A DNA stretch of 64,000 nt from positions 25,175,443 to 25,239,442 of the forward strand of contig CAMZMU010000055.1 in NCBI GenBank assembly GCA_947311845.1, in the 5' to 3' direction. The translations under genes and the position numbers were made by a program. The DNA is from Poa pratensis. Taxonomy: Eukaryota > Streptophyta > Magnoliopsida > Poales > Poaceae. This document shows positions 34,171-46,400 of the stretch, piece after piece. The notes under the pieces are model-generated. The model was not told the DNA's origin and searched no databases. It saw only the letters and a list, made by a program, of their open reading frames with translations. The stretch's first letter is position 1. Each line of letters starts with the position of its first letter.

Positions 34171-35787
34171 GGATAGAAGCTTCATGTTTTAATTTCTCTT
34201 CCCTAACTTGCATGAGAGCATTAGTAATATGTTTAGTAAAAGCCATGTTTATAGCACTAGCATTAGGACTTCTAGCTAGCTTTTGCAAGAACTTAATTAC
34301 TTCAGAAATATTGCAACCATCAAAATCAAAGTCATTATTATCAAAAGTAATGGAGTTATTATCTTCCTTATTGCTAGAAATTTCAGCATCTTTATCAAGG
34401 ACAGTTTCAGAGTTATCAGGCAATTTAGGACATTTTGCAATAGAAGTGGAAACATTACCAACACCAATTATCTTGCCATTAATGGTAGGAGGTTTGCTAA
34501 CACTTGAGTTTGAAGCATTTTCAGAAGTAGTAATAGTATAAACTCTAGCAATATTATTCTTTCTAGCAATTTCATCCTCTCTTTCCCATCTAGCATGCAA
34601 TTCAGCTAACATCCTCACATTGTTATCAATTTTAACTTGTATAGCATTGAGAGTTTTGCTCTCTTTAACATCATGAGGCATGTTCTTTAGTTTCAACAAG
34701 TCAACATCAAGAGCAAGACTATCAACTTTAGAGGAAAGCACATCAATTTTCCCAAATTTCTCCTCAACAGTTTTATTGAAAGCAGTTTGTGTACTAATAA
34801 AATCCTTAAGCATAACTTCAAGATCGAGGGTACACTCTTATTATTGTTGTAGGAGTTACTATAGGAATTTCCATAACCATTGCCACTATTAGAAGGATAG
34901 GGCCTATAATTGCTATTACCAAAATTATTCCTATAAGCATTGTTGTTGAAGTTATTATTTTTAATGAAGTTCACATCAACATGCTCTTCTTGAGCAACCA
35001 AAGAAGCTAAAGGAACATTATTTGGATCAACATGTGTTTGACCATTTGCAAGCATAGACATAATAGTATCAATTTTGGCACTCAAGGAAGAGGTTTCCTC
35101 AACAGAATTTACCTTCTTACCTGTTGGAGCTCTCTCGGTGTGCCACTCAGAATAATTAATCATCATATCATCAAGAAGCTTTGTTGCAGCACCCAAAGTG
35201 ATGGACATAAAGGTACCTCCAGCGGCCGAATCCAATAAATTCCTTGAAGAAAAATTTAATCCTGCATAGAAGGTTTGGATGATCATCCAAGTAGTCAGTC
35301 CATGAGTGGGACAATTTTTAACCAATGATTTCATTCTCTCCCATGCTTGAGCAACATGTTCATTATCAAATTGCTTAAAATTCATTATGCTACTTCTCAA
35401 AGAAATAATCTTAGCAGGAGGATAATATTTTCCAATAAAAGCATCTTTGCATTTAGTCCATGAATCAATACTATTTCTAGGCAAAGATAGCAACCATTCT
35501 TTAGCACGTCCTCTCAAGGAGAAAGGAAAAAGTTTCAGTTTAATAATATCACCATCTACTTCCTTGAGCTTTTGCATTTCACAAAGTTCAACAAAGTTAT
35601 TAAGGTGAACAGCAGCATCATCAGTACTAACACCAGAAAATTGCTCTTTCATAACAAGATTTAAAAGTGCAGGTTTAATTTCATAAAATTCTGCTGAAGC
35701 AGCAGGTGGAGCAATAGGTGTGCATATGAAATCATTGTTGTTCGTGCTAGTGAAATCACACAACTTAGTGTTCTCAGGAGTACTCAT
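34130..35787 (-). pseudogene. gag: Gag of the Gypsy element
   Basis: The start codon is at 35787. The first frame (35787 to about 34810) carries the retrotransposon gag domain: LFPFSLRGRAKEWLLSLP, WTKCKDAFIGKYYPPAK, AWERMKSLVKNCPTHGL and LLDDMMINY, followed by an Asn/Tyr/Gly-rich stretch. A shift near 34810 leads to the frame 34813-34130, with a predicted coiled coil and an acidic region. I see no CCHC knuckle. Apart from the shift the reading frame is long, so the element may be fairly young. Confidence 0.8.
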
Positions 35788-35964
35788 TTTAGCAGAATAA
35801 AAACAGACAGAAAATAACTTGAAAGTAAACTAGATGCAAGTAACTAATTTTTTTGTGTTTTTGATAATTGAAAGCAAACAAGATAAAATAAAATAAACTA
35901 AGCAAGACAAAAACAAAGTAAAGAGATTGGAAGCGTGAAACTCCCCTTGCAGAAGACTGCTGTC

Positions 35965-35982
35965 TCCCCGGCAACGGCGCCA
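35965..35982 (-). other. Primer-binding site (tRNA-Asp type)
   Basis: The minus-strand sequence TGGCGCCGTTGCCGGGGA lies 11 bp inside the 5' LTR. This site is characteristic of Athila/Tat-type Gypsy elements in grasses. Confidence 0.85.
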
Positions 35983-35993
35983 GAAAAATAGCT

Positions 35994-37565
35994 TGATGCG
36001 TGAATCACACGTTCGTTGGGAGACCCCAAGAGGAAGGTATGATGTAGTCAGCAGCAAGTTTTCCCTCAGAAAGAAACCAAGGTTATCGAACCAGTAGGAG
36101 CAGCAACTCTTCAGAAGGTTGTTGGTCGCTCGCGGCGCAACACGATCACCAACGTGGAATCTGCACACAACACAATCAAACTACTTTGCCCCAACGAAAC
36201 AGTGAGGTTGTCAATCTCACCGGCTTGCTGAAAACAAAGGATTAAACGTATGGTGTGGAAAATGAGTATTAAATTGCAGAGAATGAAAAAGGAACAGTTT
36301 GCAGTTTGTGGTTGTTTAATCAGTGTAAAAGAATGGACCGGGGTCCACAGTTCACTAGTGGTGTCTCTCCATAAAAGATAACTAACATGTTGGGTGAACA
36401 AATTACAGCTGGGCAATTGACAAATAGTGAGCGCATGACAATGCATATATATGACATGATGACTACTATGATATTTAATTGGGCATTACGACATAATACA
36501 TAGACCGTTATCCAACAGCATCTATGACTAATAATCCACCGCCGGGTTGTCATCCGAGTCCCCGTTGGTATTAAGTTGCAAGCAACGGATAATTGCATTA
36601 AGTAAAGTGCGTAATGTAAACAAACACATATGCCGTGGACATAGCATCGTTAGGTTATCCCTAGTGGCAACAGCACATCCACAACCTTAGAACTTTCTGT
36701 CACTGTCCCAGATTAAACGGAGGCATGAACCCACTATCTAGCATAAATACTCTCTCTTGGAGTTACAAGCATCTACTTGGCCAAAGCATCTACGAGTAAC
36801 GGAAAGCATGCAAGATCTTAAATAACATAGATAGATTGATAATCAACTTGACATAGTATTCAATATTCATCGGATCCCAGCAAACACAACATGTAGCATT
36901 ACAATAATATGATCTTGATCATGTAGGGCAGCTCACAAGATCTAAACATGATGGCACAAAGTGGAGAGACAACCATCTAGCTACTGCTATGGACCCGTAG
37001 TCCAAGGATGAACTACTCACGCATCACTCCGGAGGCAGGCATGGCGATGTAGAAGCCTCCGGTGACGATTCCCCTCTCCGGCAGGGTGCCGGGAAGAGGT
37101 TCTGACCCTCCCGAGCTAGGGTTGACGACGGCGGCGTCTCTGGAACTTTTCGTGGATATTGCTCAGGCACTTAGGGTTTTCGCGTCGGGGGGAATAAGTA
37201 GGCGAAAGGGCGGCGGCTGACGACCCCCGAGGGGCCCACACCACCCTAGGGCGCGCAGGGGGGCCCGCGCCCTAGTGGCGTGTGGGGCCCTCCTGGCTCT
37301 CCTCTGCTGCTCCTTTGGTCCGTCAGGTGTGTTCTGGTAAAATAGGGATCCCCGTGAAGTTTCGTCCAATTCCGAGAATATTTCCAGACTAGCTTTTCTG
37401 GAATACAAAAACAGCAGAAAACAGGAACTGGCACTTCGGCATCTTGTTAATAGGTTAGTCCCAAAAAATGTATAAAAGTGATATAAAGTAGATGCAAAAC
37501 ATGTAGCAATTGGTATAAAACAAGCATGGAACATCAAAAATTATAGATACGTTTGAGACGTATCA
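35994..37565 (-). repeat. 5' LTR of the gag-only Gypsy element
   Basis: This 1,572-bp LTR is complete. On the minus strand it starts TGATACGTCTCAAACG and ends ACGCATCA. The GC-rich block at 37000-37300 and the segment at 37430-37565 match 30500-31041 almost base for base, apart from a ~20-bp GC-rich indel near 37220. Confidence 0.88.
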
Positions 37566-37570
37566 TCCAT

Positions 37571-38422
37571 CCCCGCTCATCTCACTCTCTCCCGGTCTCC
37601 CCCACGAATCCCTGCTTATCTCACTCTCAGAGGAGGTGGAGGCAGCCGGCGCGGCCGCTGCCCACGCCCACTGCGCGATCCTTCCCGCCCGCCACACGCA
37701 GTACCACCCACCACCACGGCACCGCGGGCACGGAGCAACTCGTCGAGCTCATCCTGTGCACGCCGACGCGTCGGGGCTCGTCCTCGGCGGTGACCAGATG
37801 ACGGGATACCACTGGTGGTGGCTGGAGAGGCGGTTGAGCCATGCGTTGCGGAGCTGCAAGCTCGAGGGGCTCCCCGAAGCACTGCTCTCACCATGATCAT
37901 TGGCGGCGACCATCTTCTTTTAGCACATTCAATCCCAAATCGGGGCAGAAGAGGTCAAGAGGCTCGCTATGAGTGAAGCAGGACTACGGCCGCCATGACA
38001 TGAACTCAACAACGGCGCCATGGATTCGGGAAGAAGATGTGAGCACGATCTCTTTTGGGGCCACAATTACCGACAGCCGTCCATACAACGGGAAAAGAGG
38101 TGTCGGTAACGAGAGATTTTCACGGGAGTCGACCGTCTGCAACTTTACCGACGCCCTCTTTCTCTTTCCTTCTCTTCCCTCCTCCATGTCACCAAATATC
38201 CTAGCTGGCATCCCTTACAGACAGCTGACGTATGACTATTGTACATGCCCTAATTCTGTTCCGTGACAAATTACCATTTTATCCCCACTAATTAATTTCA
38301 GTGCTCGGATGGATGACATAATTTAGAGGGGATAGAGTCAAATCCAACGGCTCAAATAATTTAGGTGGGGAACTACCGGAAACTACCTATGGTAGTTTTC
38401 CAAGCACCGTAAAAGAGCTCTA
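37571..38422. other. Right arm of the TIR element
   Basis: The first 330 bp are GC-rich with open frames on both strands, possibly a captured exon, but with no domain I can name. The rest is the sub-terminal region ('ccaacggctcaaataatttaggtggggaactaccggaaactacc') and the terminal repeat. Confidence 0.4.
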
Positions 38423-41400
38423 TAGTATAGACCTTAAAGTACAATCAATTTAAAAATCAACCACCTTCTCACATGGACTAAGATGCTTCATGGCTAAAAA
38501 TTACTTGGCCTAAGAGCCGAAATCTGACACAAAAATACTCCTAACTAATTAAAACAACCCCCTATGGAGTAGTGAAAAAAATCCAATACGCCTTCCCTCC
38601 CTTTCTGATGAGAGATGCAAAATAAAAAGTGAAGTAAGGATGCCATAGTATACAAGCAGCTGAGCAATATTAAAAATGACGACGTTTCACTTTACAACAA
38701 AGAACACACTCTTGAACAAATTACCATTTTTTCTAAGAATATGCAACATGAACTAGGTATTTTCTTTCACCTTCCAGAAAACATGCTTATTTCTGTCAGT
38801 CCACCTGTATAACCAGACTGGAAGGAGCTCCCCTCGTTACTTACACCAGATAACATCAACTGGAACTGCTTTGGCATTTCAGAATCCATGGAGTTCTTAA
38901 ATCGAGGAGTCCCAGAAACAGATTGCTTTTCGCTTGAAACCGCTGGCAACCACACTTTGAGCCTTGAAACAACCTCGGTCATGGTTGGCCTATCAATGGA
39001 TGCGCTTTCGACGCAGTTCATGGCAAGATCGACCACACTTTGCAGGGAACTAACATCATAGTGATCCAATAACCTCTTGTCTGCAACATCGTGAATGCTT
39101 CCCTTAGCTATCTTTTGGCGCACCCAATTGGGTAGATGGACGGTTTGAGGGTCCATAAATACAGGTGGCTGGCCAGTGATGATCTCCAAGAGGACAATTC
39201 CAAAGCTATAAACGTCTGTCTTGACAGTGAGTTGGAAAGTTGCATGATATTCAGGGTCGAGGTAGCCAAGAGTCCCGGCAGCAACGGTAGATATGTGCGT
39301 GTGAGCATCGTTAAAAGCCCGTGAGAGCCGAAATCAGATATAATCCCCACCAGATTCTTATCCAGTAGGATGTTGGGGGTCTTCACATCTCGGTGCACTA
39401 TTGATGGGGTGCATAACTCATGTAGATACTCCAGTCCTGTAGTTTATTATAACTCATACTTTGTCAACACACAACTACATCTGACCTAAAGGCAAATACA
39501 CAACAGATATGCAGACCTTGAGCCGCATCAAGTGCAATATGAAGTCTTTGTTCCCAATCCAAACTATAGATATCTCCTGCATAAATTGATACCAAATTAA
39601 TGTACTCATGTGCCAATTAGTAGGTGCATGTTAGCATAAATGCCATGTGTTTGTAAACTTCGCACACGTTTAAGTTAACAATTATTAACCATTGCAACGA
39701 CTGATATACTAAGATCAACGACCTGCATAAACATGCACTTTGACCTTAACCGAGCTACCAAAGTATTTTTTTTGAATCCATATCTCTCTACTTTCTTTGT
39801 TTATTTCTAACTTTGAGAGATTTACATGTTTAAAATTTGTGAGTCTCTTGCTATGGTTATGAATGTATGACTCTAAGAATGTAGCTGTGGTTGCCCCAAT
39901 TTTTTGACAAATATTTATGACGAGGTGATGGTGATGACATTAAAAGCGGCTATAAGAAGAAATTAGGTCTTCCATCTCAACGTACTATATTGACGAGGAG
40001 CAATAATAGTTTAGGCAATAAAATAATTAAACTATAAAAATGGAATGTTTTTTAGCACGGAAATCCTGATTCCAACGCAATATCAAATCCAGAGTAGCTT
40101 GATTTTGGAATTTCTTTTTTATACTTAAGAATCATATTTATGTTAAGGCGTGGAACACAATATATCAATAAAATGAAAATTAGGTAATTCCCATGTGTTT
40201 ATTGAAAACTGCTAGCATGTGGGTATTTGTGTTGTTGTTCGTTTTACAGGAAGTAGAACCATTAATTGGTGAACTTGTTTTTCACATTTAATAAATTTTG
40301 GGTTGAACCATTCAAATTTATTGGGTTAAGGTACAAATGATCTATGTAACACCAAAATACAAGTTAGCAAAATAACAAACTGCAAATTGAAGTTGGATTT
40401 GTTGTATCCAAGTTAGTTATGCTTGACATAAATATTATTTAAAGTTAGGAAAGAAACCTCCTCTTAGAACTTGTTGAAGATTTCCCCTGGGCATGAAGTC
40501 ATAAACGAGTGCTAGGCACTTCTTGTTTGGGCAATATCCTCGCAAAGTCACAAGATTCTTGTGATGAACTTTGGACAAGGTTTGCACCTGCAATAGTGGA
40601 TAGAGTTAATTATCAACCATTCTGGAGCTCAAGCCAATTGCCTCATATGATGAACTAGCATTGTGGCACTTGCAAATGCGAGGGTGTCATCATTAATGTG
40701 TTTAATGCGTTAAAACAATAATGTTTTTGCAGGCATTCATAGTATACAAATGAAAACAATTCAATCATATCTATACCAAGCAAAAAACTTCATGTTAAAT
40801 AGAATATTCATGGATGTAAAACATCTTAATATATAGGAAAGTGATTAATAAGTTGAACTATCATTACATATTGTATCTCTAGCTTTTCTCTTTATCTTGG
40901 TTATTTTTTGTATATAACATATGTGGATTGTGGAATGGTTTAATATGCCCCGCAGACTTTCAATTTGTCTTGAAATATAAATTGATGTGGCCTCGTTGGC
41001 TTCATATTGTACCTCAGGAAGGAAGTATGTTGACTCTGCTATTGATGATTCCAGAAGCACTTTAACAGCTACCTCATCACCCTTTTCCAGTATTCCATGA
41101 TAAACAATACCGAAACCTCCTTTTTCCAATTATCGTCTGGAAGTTGTTTGTTATGAACTTCAGCTCTGCGTATGTGAACCGTCTGATGTCAATATGTAAG
41201 GGAGTTTCCTCTTCATACATAGCATAATCCTCATTGTCTGCTGACTTCTCTGCAAAATGAAGAGGGTTTGTTTAACATGGAAGTTAAGGTCTGAAATTGA
41301 TGTCGAATATCTACCACCCTTGCATTGCTAGAAAGTAACTAGAAGTGCACAATTTTGCTTTACCTTTCCAAAATAATTTCCAGAGTATGTACATCCCTAC

Positions 41401-42693
41401 TAGGAGTGATATCAGTATCACAGGAACTATCACTGCGAGCAAGATAGTCGTAGTGTTGCTCTTCTTCGTCTTATCTAGGCAGTATGTATCTTTGTTGTTT
41501 GAGCATACATGATTGCCTTCTAATCTAGTGACACAATTAAAGAACATACATAAAAATCAGCTCCAAAGATCTGAGCTGTTCTACAAGTAATGATTGTAAC
41601 ATGACTCAATTTTCTAAGATGACTAACGTTCTAATCATTCATTTATAGAACTATCTACCCTTGAAATGAACAACTACATAGTTTCTTAATCACGTGAAGT
41701 TACTAATCGGTCCTTACCTTCCTCCAATTTTAAACTCCCTGGATGATAAAGCGTTTATACTTATCAGATGCTAGTACATGTAATTAAGGGCATGCTTGGA
41801 TCGATAAAATGCACGCGAAAGTGTGTCTTCACACATTTTTACTGCACCCAATTGTCCACCACAGCTTAATGAAGTTTGCCAAGAGTTTATGTATATACCG
41901 GTGGAGTTGTTGTGGCATGGTATTAGAAAAGTATGGCACATTACGAGTATGACATTAGCCAAACAGGGCTAGAGAAAGGCAAACTCACATGTGTTTTAAC
42001 CAATACACTTAAAATAATGTGCTGATGTTGATGCAAAACTTGGAATTATGTCTATGGTAACCAACCTTAGGTTGATCCTTATTCCTTTCAGGTACAGTCT
42101 TTTAGTTTATTTCAAATAATCTTGTAAGGAAGTGTGCAACGAAGAATGACAAACCTTAACTCTAGTAGACCAGCCTGAACTCGTTGAAGAATAGAATCTG
42201 GGATTGGTCCATCAAGTTTGTTATTTGACAAGTTACTGAAAAACAATAGTTAGAACCATTAGTCTAAAACTTATATCATCATCCACATATGTAATTAGGA
42301 CGAAAACTTACAGAACTTTAAGTGACTTCGGTTGATAGTCAGGAATAGCTCCTGTGAGATTGTTGTGTGACAAATCCCTACATATTTTTTTTTCATAGAG
42401 TCATGAAAGATGTCAACTTATTATCGTAGACTATCAATAGTATGTGGTAGGCACCACTTACAAGTTTTCCAGTGATGTCATGTTCATGAATAATATGGCA
42501 AATCCACCACCTAGTCCACTGCTAGACAAATTTCTGGAAAAAACTCATGTTAAAACAAGTAATCTTATTTAAGTGATACTAGAATACATCTAACATGTTT
42601 TTTCAAGATGATTTAAATATCTCCCATCAGTTTATACCAAGTTATATATGCTTTCACAATTTCAACTAAATTTCATTTATTTTCAAGATATTA

Positions 42694-42737
42694 ACTTTTT
42701 TTTCCCAAAATGGGTAGCCCAGCCTTTGCATCGTGAA
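42694..42737 (-). mobile_element. 44-bp LINE scrap with 12-bp target duplication
   Basis: The duplication TTCAAGATATTA is at 42682-42693 and 42738-42749. The insert reads, on the minus strand, GATGCAAAGGCTGGGC..CCCATTTTGGGAAAAAAAA, the 3' tail of the LINE family also present at 45929-46400. It is a strongly 5'-truncated insertion in intron 4 of gene B. Confidence 0.7.
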
Positions 42738-43059
42738 TTCAAGATATTAGCTAGTAAGACAAGGAACCGAGTTTCTCCATAGGGTACATGTATGGAAAAT
42801 AAGATCATATTTGGAGCAACATGCAAACGGAAAGGAAAATTTGGTGGAGCGTTAAAGTGCTTGGGTTTGTTGCAATGCACTTCAAAGGAATAAAAAGATT
42901 GAGTTTCAATGTTTAGATTTAATCGTGTGTATGATGTAAATCATGGTTATGTTCTTACATGGTGACAATCGTGGGATTTTGGTTGCTCTTAGTGGTTGCA
43001 AGTCAAACCTTCCCACATTACTAACTATATTAAAGCAGTGCAAATCCTCCGCCCCTCAG

Positions 43060-43670
43060 CAATCGGGCCACTGTGGTACTGTTCATTTTCTACAGTTACC
43101 AGCAGCACCAAATCCACACCATCCGCCGGCGATCGGACGCCCCAGAGGACACGCCCTCCACGGTTTTGCGAAAAAAAACCCTCGCAAAACCAGAAATCAG
43201 CCCGCAATCCACACTTTCCAACTGCATTGTCCTTAACTGAAATTTGGGCAAAGATGGGGGTCTGTTTTGCAAAACGACCACGCAGCCCCCCTCCCCCTTC
43301 CTCTCCCGCGCGACGCGGAGTTCGCCGCGCCGCCGCCGGCGCCTCGCTCCGCCAGCACGCTGCTCCACCCTCGAATCCGAGCCCAGCACGGGCTCCGCCG
43401 CCGCGCCCTCCAGCTTCTCGCCACGGATCGCCTCCCGGGACGCTGCGCAGGCGCGGAAATCACCGCCGCCGCGCCCGCCGGCCGCGGCCGCTTGCGCGCG
43501 TCACCGGCGCTGCTCCGGCGACCCAGGAGGGGCGGCGCCGCCTCCTTCGGGTCGGCCGCGACCGGGCGCATCCAGAGCGCCTACGCGCGTGTGCCAGATC
43601 GCGGCGGCGCGCCGCCGGCGACCTTGCCGCGGCCAGAAGTGGGCCCCAGACGTCAGCTTTTCCCCTTTTT
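43060..43670. other. GC-rich island in the Helitron, possible captured gene piece
   Basis: About 600 bp of very GC-rich DNA sits between AT-rich Helitron arms, with overlapping open frames on both strands rich in Arg, Pro and Ala. Helitrons often carry host gene pieces and this base composition differs sharply from the rest of the element. No domain is recognised, so the source is unknown. Confidence 0.4.
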
Positions 43671-43699
43671 TTTTGGAAAAAAAAACCGCTTCTATAAAT

Positions 43700-44990
43700 A
43701 ATTCTGAAAAAAAATTCTAAGGTGTGTAAACCCAATACTTTTAGATATATCCACTAGAAAAATATAATAAAAATATGAAAGCAACCACATAAAAAAAACT
43801 AAATTATGACATGCGATCGAAATTAAAATTTGAATATTTTCAAAATCGTAATTGCCTTTCAAATTTGAAGAATTCAAATCCTAATACTTTCAGCTTCCTT
43901 CGCACTTCAGTAATTTCGAAACTTGCGCAATTTTCAGGTGTGGACAATTTCCGCAATTAAATTTCGCCGCACGGGCAGGAAAAACCGGCAAATATATCCA
44001 TAAAAAATGCTCACAAATAAATGTTACCTATTCGTAACAAAATGAAAACATGTTTGCACATTCCAAATTCACAAACATTTGGCTGAATAAAAAAAACACA
44101 TAAAATCTCACTTGAAGCAAAAACATAAAATGTAAACATTTTCATAAATAATCATCCACAAAATATTACAAAATATCGAAATAAAAACAGAGAAAGTACA
44201 GCAATAATAGAAAAGTTTGAATTTTCCGTATTGTCAAATATTTGTACAAAGTTGTTGGAAACACACAAACATGTCACGTCATTTAAATCCAAATAACGCC
44301 TTCATATTTAGTATAACTTCAAATTTGGTTCTTCTAAAATTATAGCGTTCTTTCAAACCTGACCATTTTCCAAACGTGAAAACATCCGATAAATATTTAA
44401 CCGCACCAGATAAATTAACATGAATTTCACACTTTTCTGATACCTTAGTTCAAAGCGTTAGGTTTCTGACAGGTGGTGCCCTTTCACTTCAACAATTTCC
44501 AGCAAATAAAAAACGTTCGAACTAACTTGGTAACCATCGTACAAATATTATAAAATATCAAAATAATTTAAAAAAAAATTGCAACAGCAAACACAAAAAA
44601 ATTGACTTTCCAATTTTTGGGAAAATTTGTGCAAAAAAACACATTCAAATCCAAATTTAAAATTAAAGTCTCCAAAAATACCAACCTTATTAACTTTCCA
44701 AATTGAACAATTTTTCGAACCTAAACATTTCCAAAACATAAAACCAATTATACTTGTGGCAGAATTTCAGGAAAACAAATAAACAAATTGAAGCATTTCA
44801 ATCCATATTTCAAATTTAAACCCTCCAAACAAAAAATATAACTCCTTGAAGCCCGAATATTTTATGAACGTGACATGTACGTTCCCACTTTCAACAATTT
44901 TTAGAATCTAAACGTTTTAAAAAAACGTAAATTTTTCCAACTACAGCAATTAACTAACATTATTTCTAAATTTCGACATTTTTAGATACA
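43700..44990. other. AT-rich right arm of the Helitron, no gene
   Basis: Long A and T runs and words such as 'tttgaacaattttc', also found at 21910-22235. No coding frame is supported. Confidence 0.5.
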
Positions 44991-45928
44991 ACGGGTGCGG
45001 CGTGTCGCCGCACCAAATTCCACTAGTATACTCTATTGGGGAGCATGGATCGCCATTCTAGTTTGTCCGTGCCAAATTGTAGTGTGCCTTGACTTCATTG
45101 ATGTACTTTACTACAACATCAAAAGACAAGAAAAACAATATGGACAACATAAAGTAGATGTATAAGAATAGCTTAAGAAGCAAATATGATATAATCATAG
45201 AGCTGATTAAATTGTACTAAAATTCATTTATCAACTATGGTCTTCCCATGGCATTGAGACATGGTCGTTAGCATTGCCAAGTGCACGATGATCATGTGAA
45301 CCTTACATGAAAAATGTGGTAAAACACGTGAAGGATGTACATGAATCTTACCATCATCGGGGCTAGTGGTGAGATTCTCCATCCGAACAAGCGAGTACAA
45401 CTCGAACGCGTTGATGAGCGGCGGAAGGCTCGAGCCGGCTGTCTTGTTTAAGGTGAAAAGTGCGTCGCCCTTCTGCATGAACTGCCCGCTCTTGTACATG
45501 CTGTCCACCCGTAATGGTGACGGGAGAAGCCTGGGAACAACCCTTCGCTGGCGCTGTAGATGCCGAACCTTCTGTTTGGGTTGCTCCCGTTGATCTCGAA
45601 GAAGTGAAAGATCGAGAGAAGCTGTAGGCTCTTAGCGTCTAGATTGGGACCCGATGCGATGTTGATGGTTACAAAGGAGTAGTTTGCGTCTAAGGTCGTG
45701 GCACCCTGCAAGATCTCTGACGGAACTTTGAAGTCGTCGTTTCCGGGGAGGCTCCCCAACTTATTGCTAGTGTTCAAGCTGATATAGGGGTAGACGTAGT
45801 TGGCAATGGACAAAGAATAGCTCTCACAGAATCGGTCATAATCGTCCGTCGGATACCTTCATTGCACACACTAGGAAAAATAAATAAATAGCTACCAAAA
45901 TATACTACCTTTTTGGAATTTACTTAAA

Positions 45929-46400
45929 CGATAATATAACCAATATGTTTGGTAATTGGCTGAACGGAGTCGATAGAAAGACAAAGGCTAGAATTTGTAT
46001 TGGAGTTTCAGCTATTTGTTGGTCCATATGGGACCGTCGAAATAATCTTGTATTTAATAGAACAAACAAATTCATATTTTGCAGGTTATCAATATGACGG
46101 CGCATTGGATCCAGCTATGGGCGTATCTACTCCCTATGGATCAGCGATAACTTATGGCTACTTATTATGCCCGAATCCTGATGGTCGCACATGATATCTT
46201 CTCCCGTGCTTTCTGGCAGCATATTAGTCGTCTTCGAGATGCGTAGGCGGTTTATGTTGTCTTTCTTCTGTTGGTTGATACATGTCTCAACCTTATGTGA
46301 TCCATGAACTGTAAACTTTGAGCTACTAAAACTATGCAATAAAACAGTTGTGTGCATCGATTGATGCAGAGGTTGGGATTTTATCCCCCATTTCGAAAAA
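45929..46400 (+). mobile_element. 5'-truncated LINE in intron 2 of gene B
   Basis: The 7-bp duplication ACTTAAA lies at 45922-45928 and 46401-46407. The left part translates as NWLNGVDRKTKARI, then ICWSIWDRRNNLVFNRTNK, the C-terminal zinc-binding region of plant LINE ORF2. It ends in 'gatgcagaggttgggattttatcccccatttcgaaaaa', a short A tail. Gene A has plain intron here ('tttaaaggtatttgcc'). The insertion is specific to copy B. Confidence 0.82.

Larger units (their letters stand above)
26117..37565 (-). mobile_element. Gypsy element with gag and protease only (TR-GAG-like), Athila-type PBS
   Basis: LTRs on the minus strand run TGATACG...GCATCA. The target duplication TCCAT is at 26112-26116 and 37566-37570. 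The PBS (35965-35982, minus TGGCGCCGTTGCCGGGGA) matches tRNA-Asp, as in the Athila/Tat branch of Ty3/Gypsy. The internal region (31042-35993) encodes only gag and a retropepsin; the 2.6 kb between protease and 3' LTR has no RT, RNase H or integrase. It would need enzymes from another element. Its 3' LTR is split by a Tekay-like fragment. Confidence 0.85.
25925..38422. mobile_element. TIR DNA transposon, host of nested retrotransposons
   Basis: The 8-bp duplication TAGTATAG lies at 25917-25924 and 38423-38430, flanking DNA that is continuous in the paralogous block at about 2600. The ends are imperfect inverted repeats: left 'tacaagttttagagtacttgg', right (reverse complement) 'tagagctcttttacggtgcttgg'. 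Without the nested Gypsy element it would be about 1.04 kb (25925-26116 plus 37571-38422). The right arm is GC-rich at 37566-37900 and may hold a captured gene piece. With eight matching bases (8 of 9 if extended) it could be hAT or Mutator-like. No transposase is seen. Confidence 0.5.
43011..45026 (+). mobile_element. Non-autonomous Helitron inside exon 4 of gene B
   Basis: The 3' end shows the Helitron signature: hairpin GTGCGGCG-tgt-CGCCGCAC (44995-45013), nine bases, CTAG (45023-45026), then a T in the flank. The 5' end begins near TCCCACATTACTAACTATATTAAAG, which agrees with a TC start, but its edge is blurred by 1-5 bases and the flanking A is missing. Copies A and D are uninterrupted here. 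There is no Rep/helicase frame, and no target duplication, as expected. The insert splits the codons for the GDPC linker. Confidence 0.8.

Noticed and set aside
43244..43735. Frames of 90-160 codons in the Helitron GC island
   Set aside because: They overlap each other on both strands and are Arg/Pro/Ala-rich; treated as base-composition effects.
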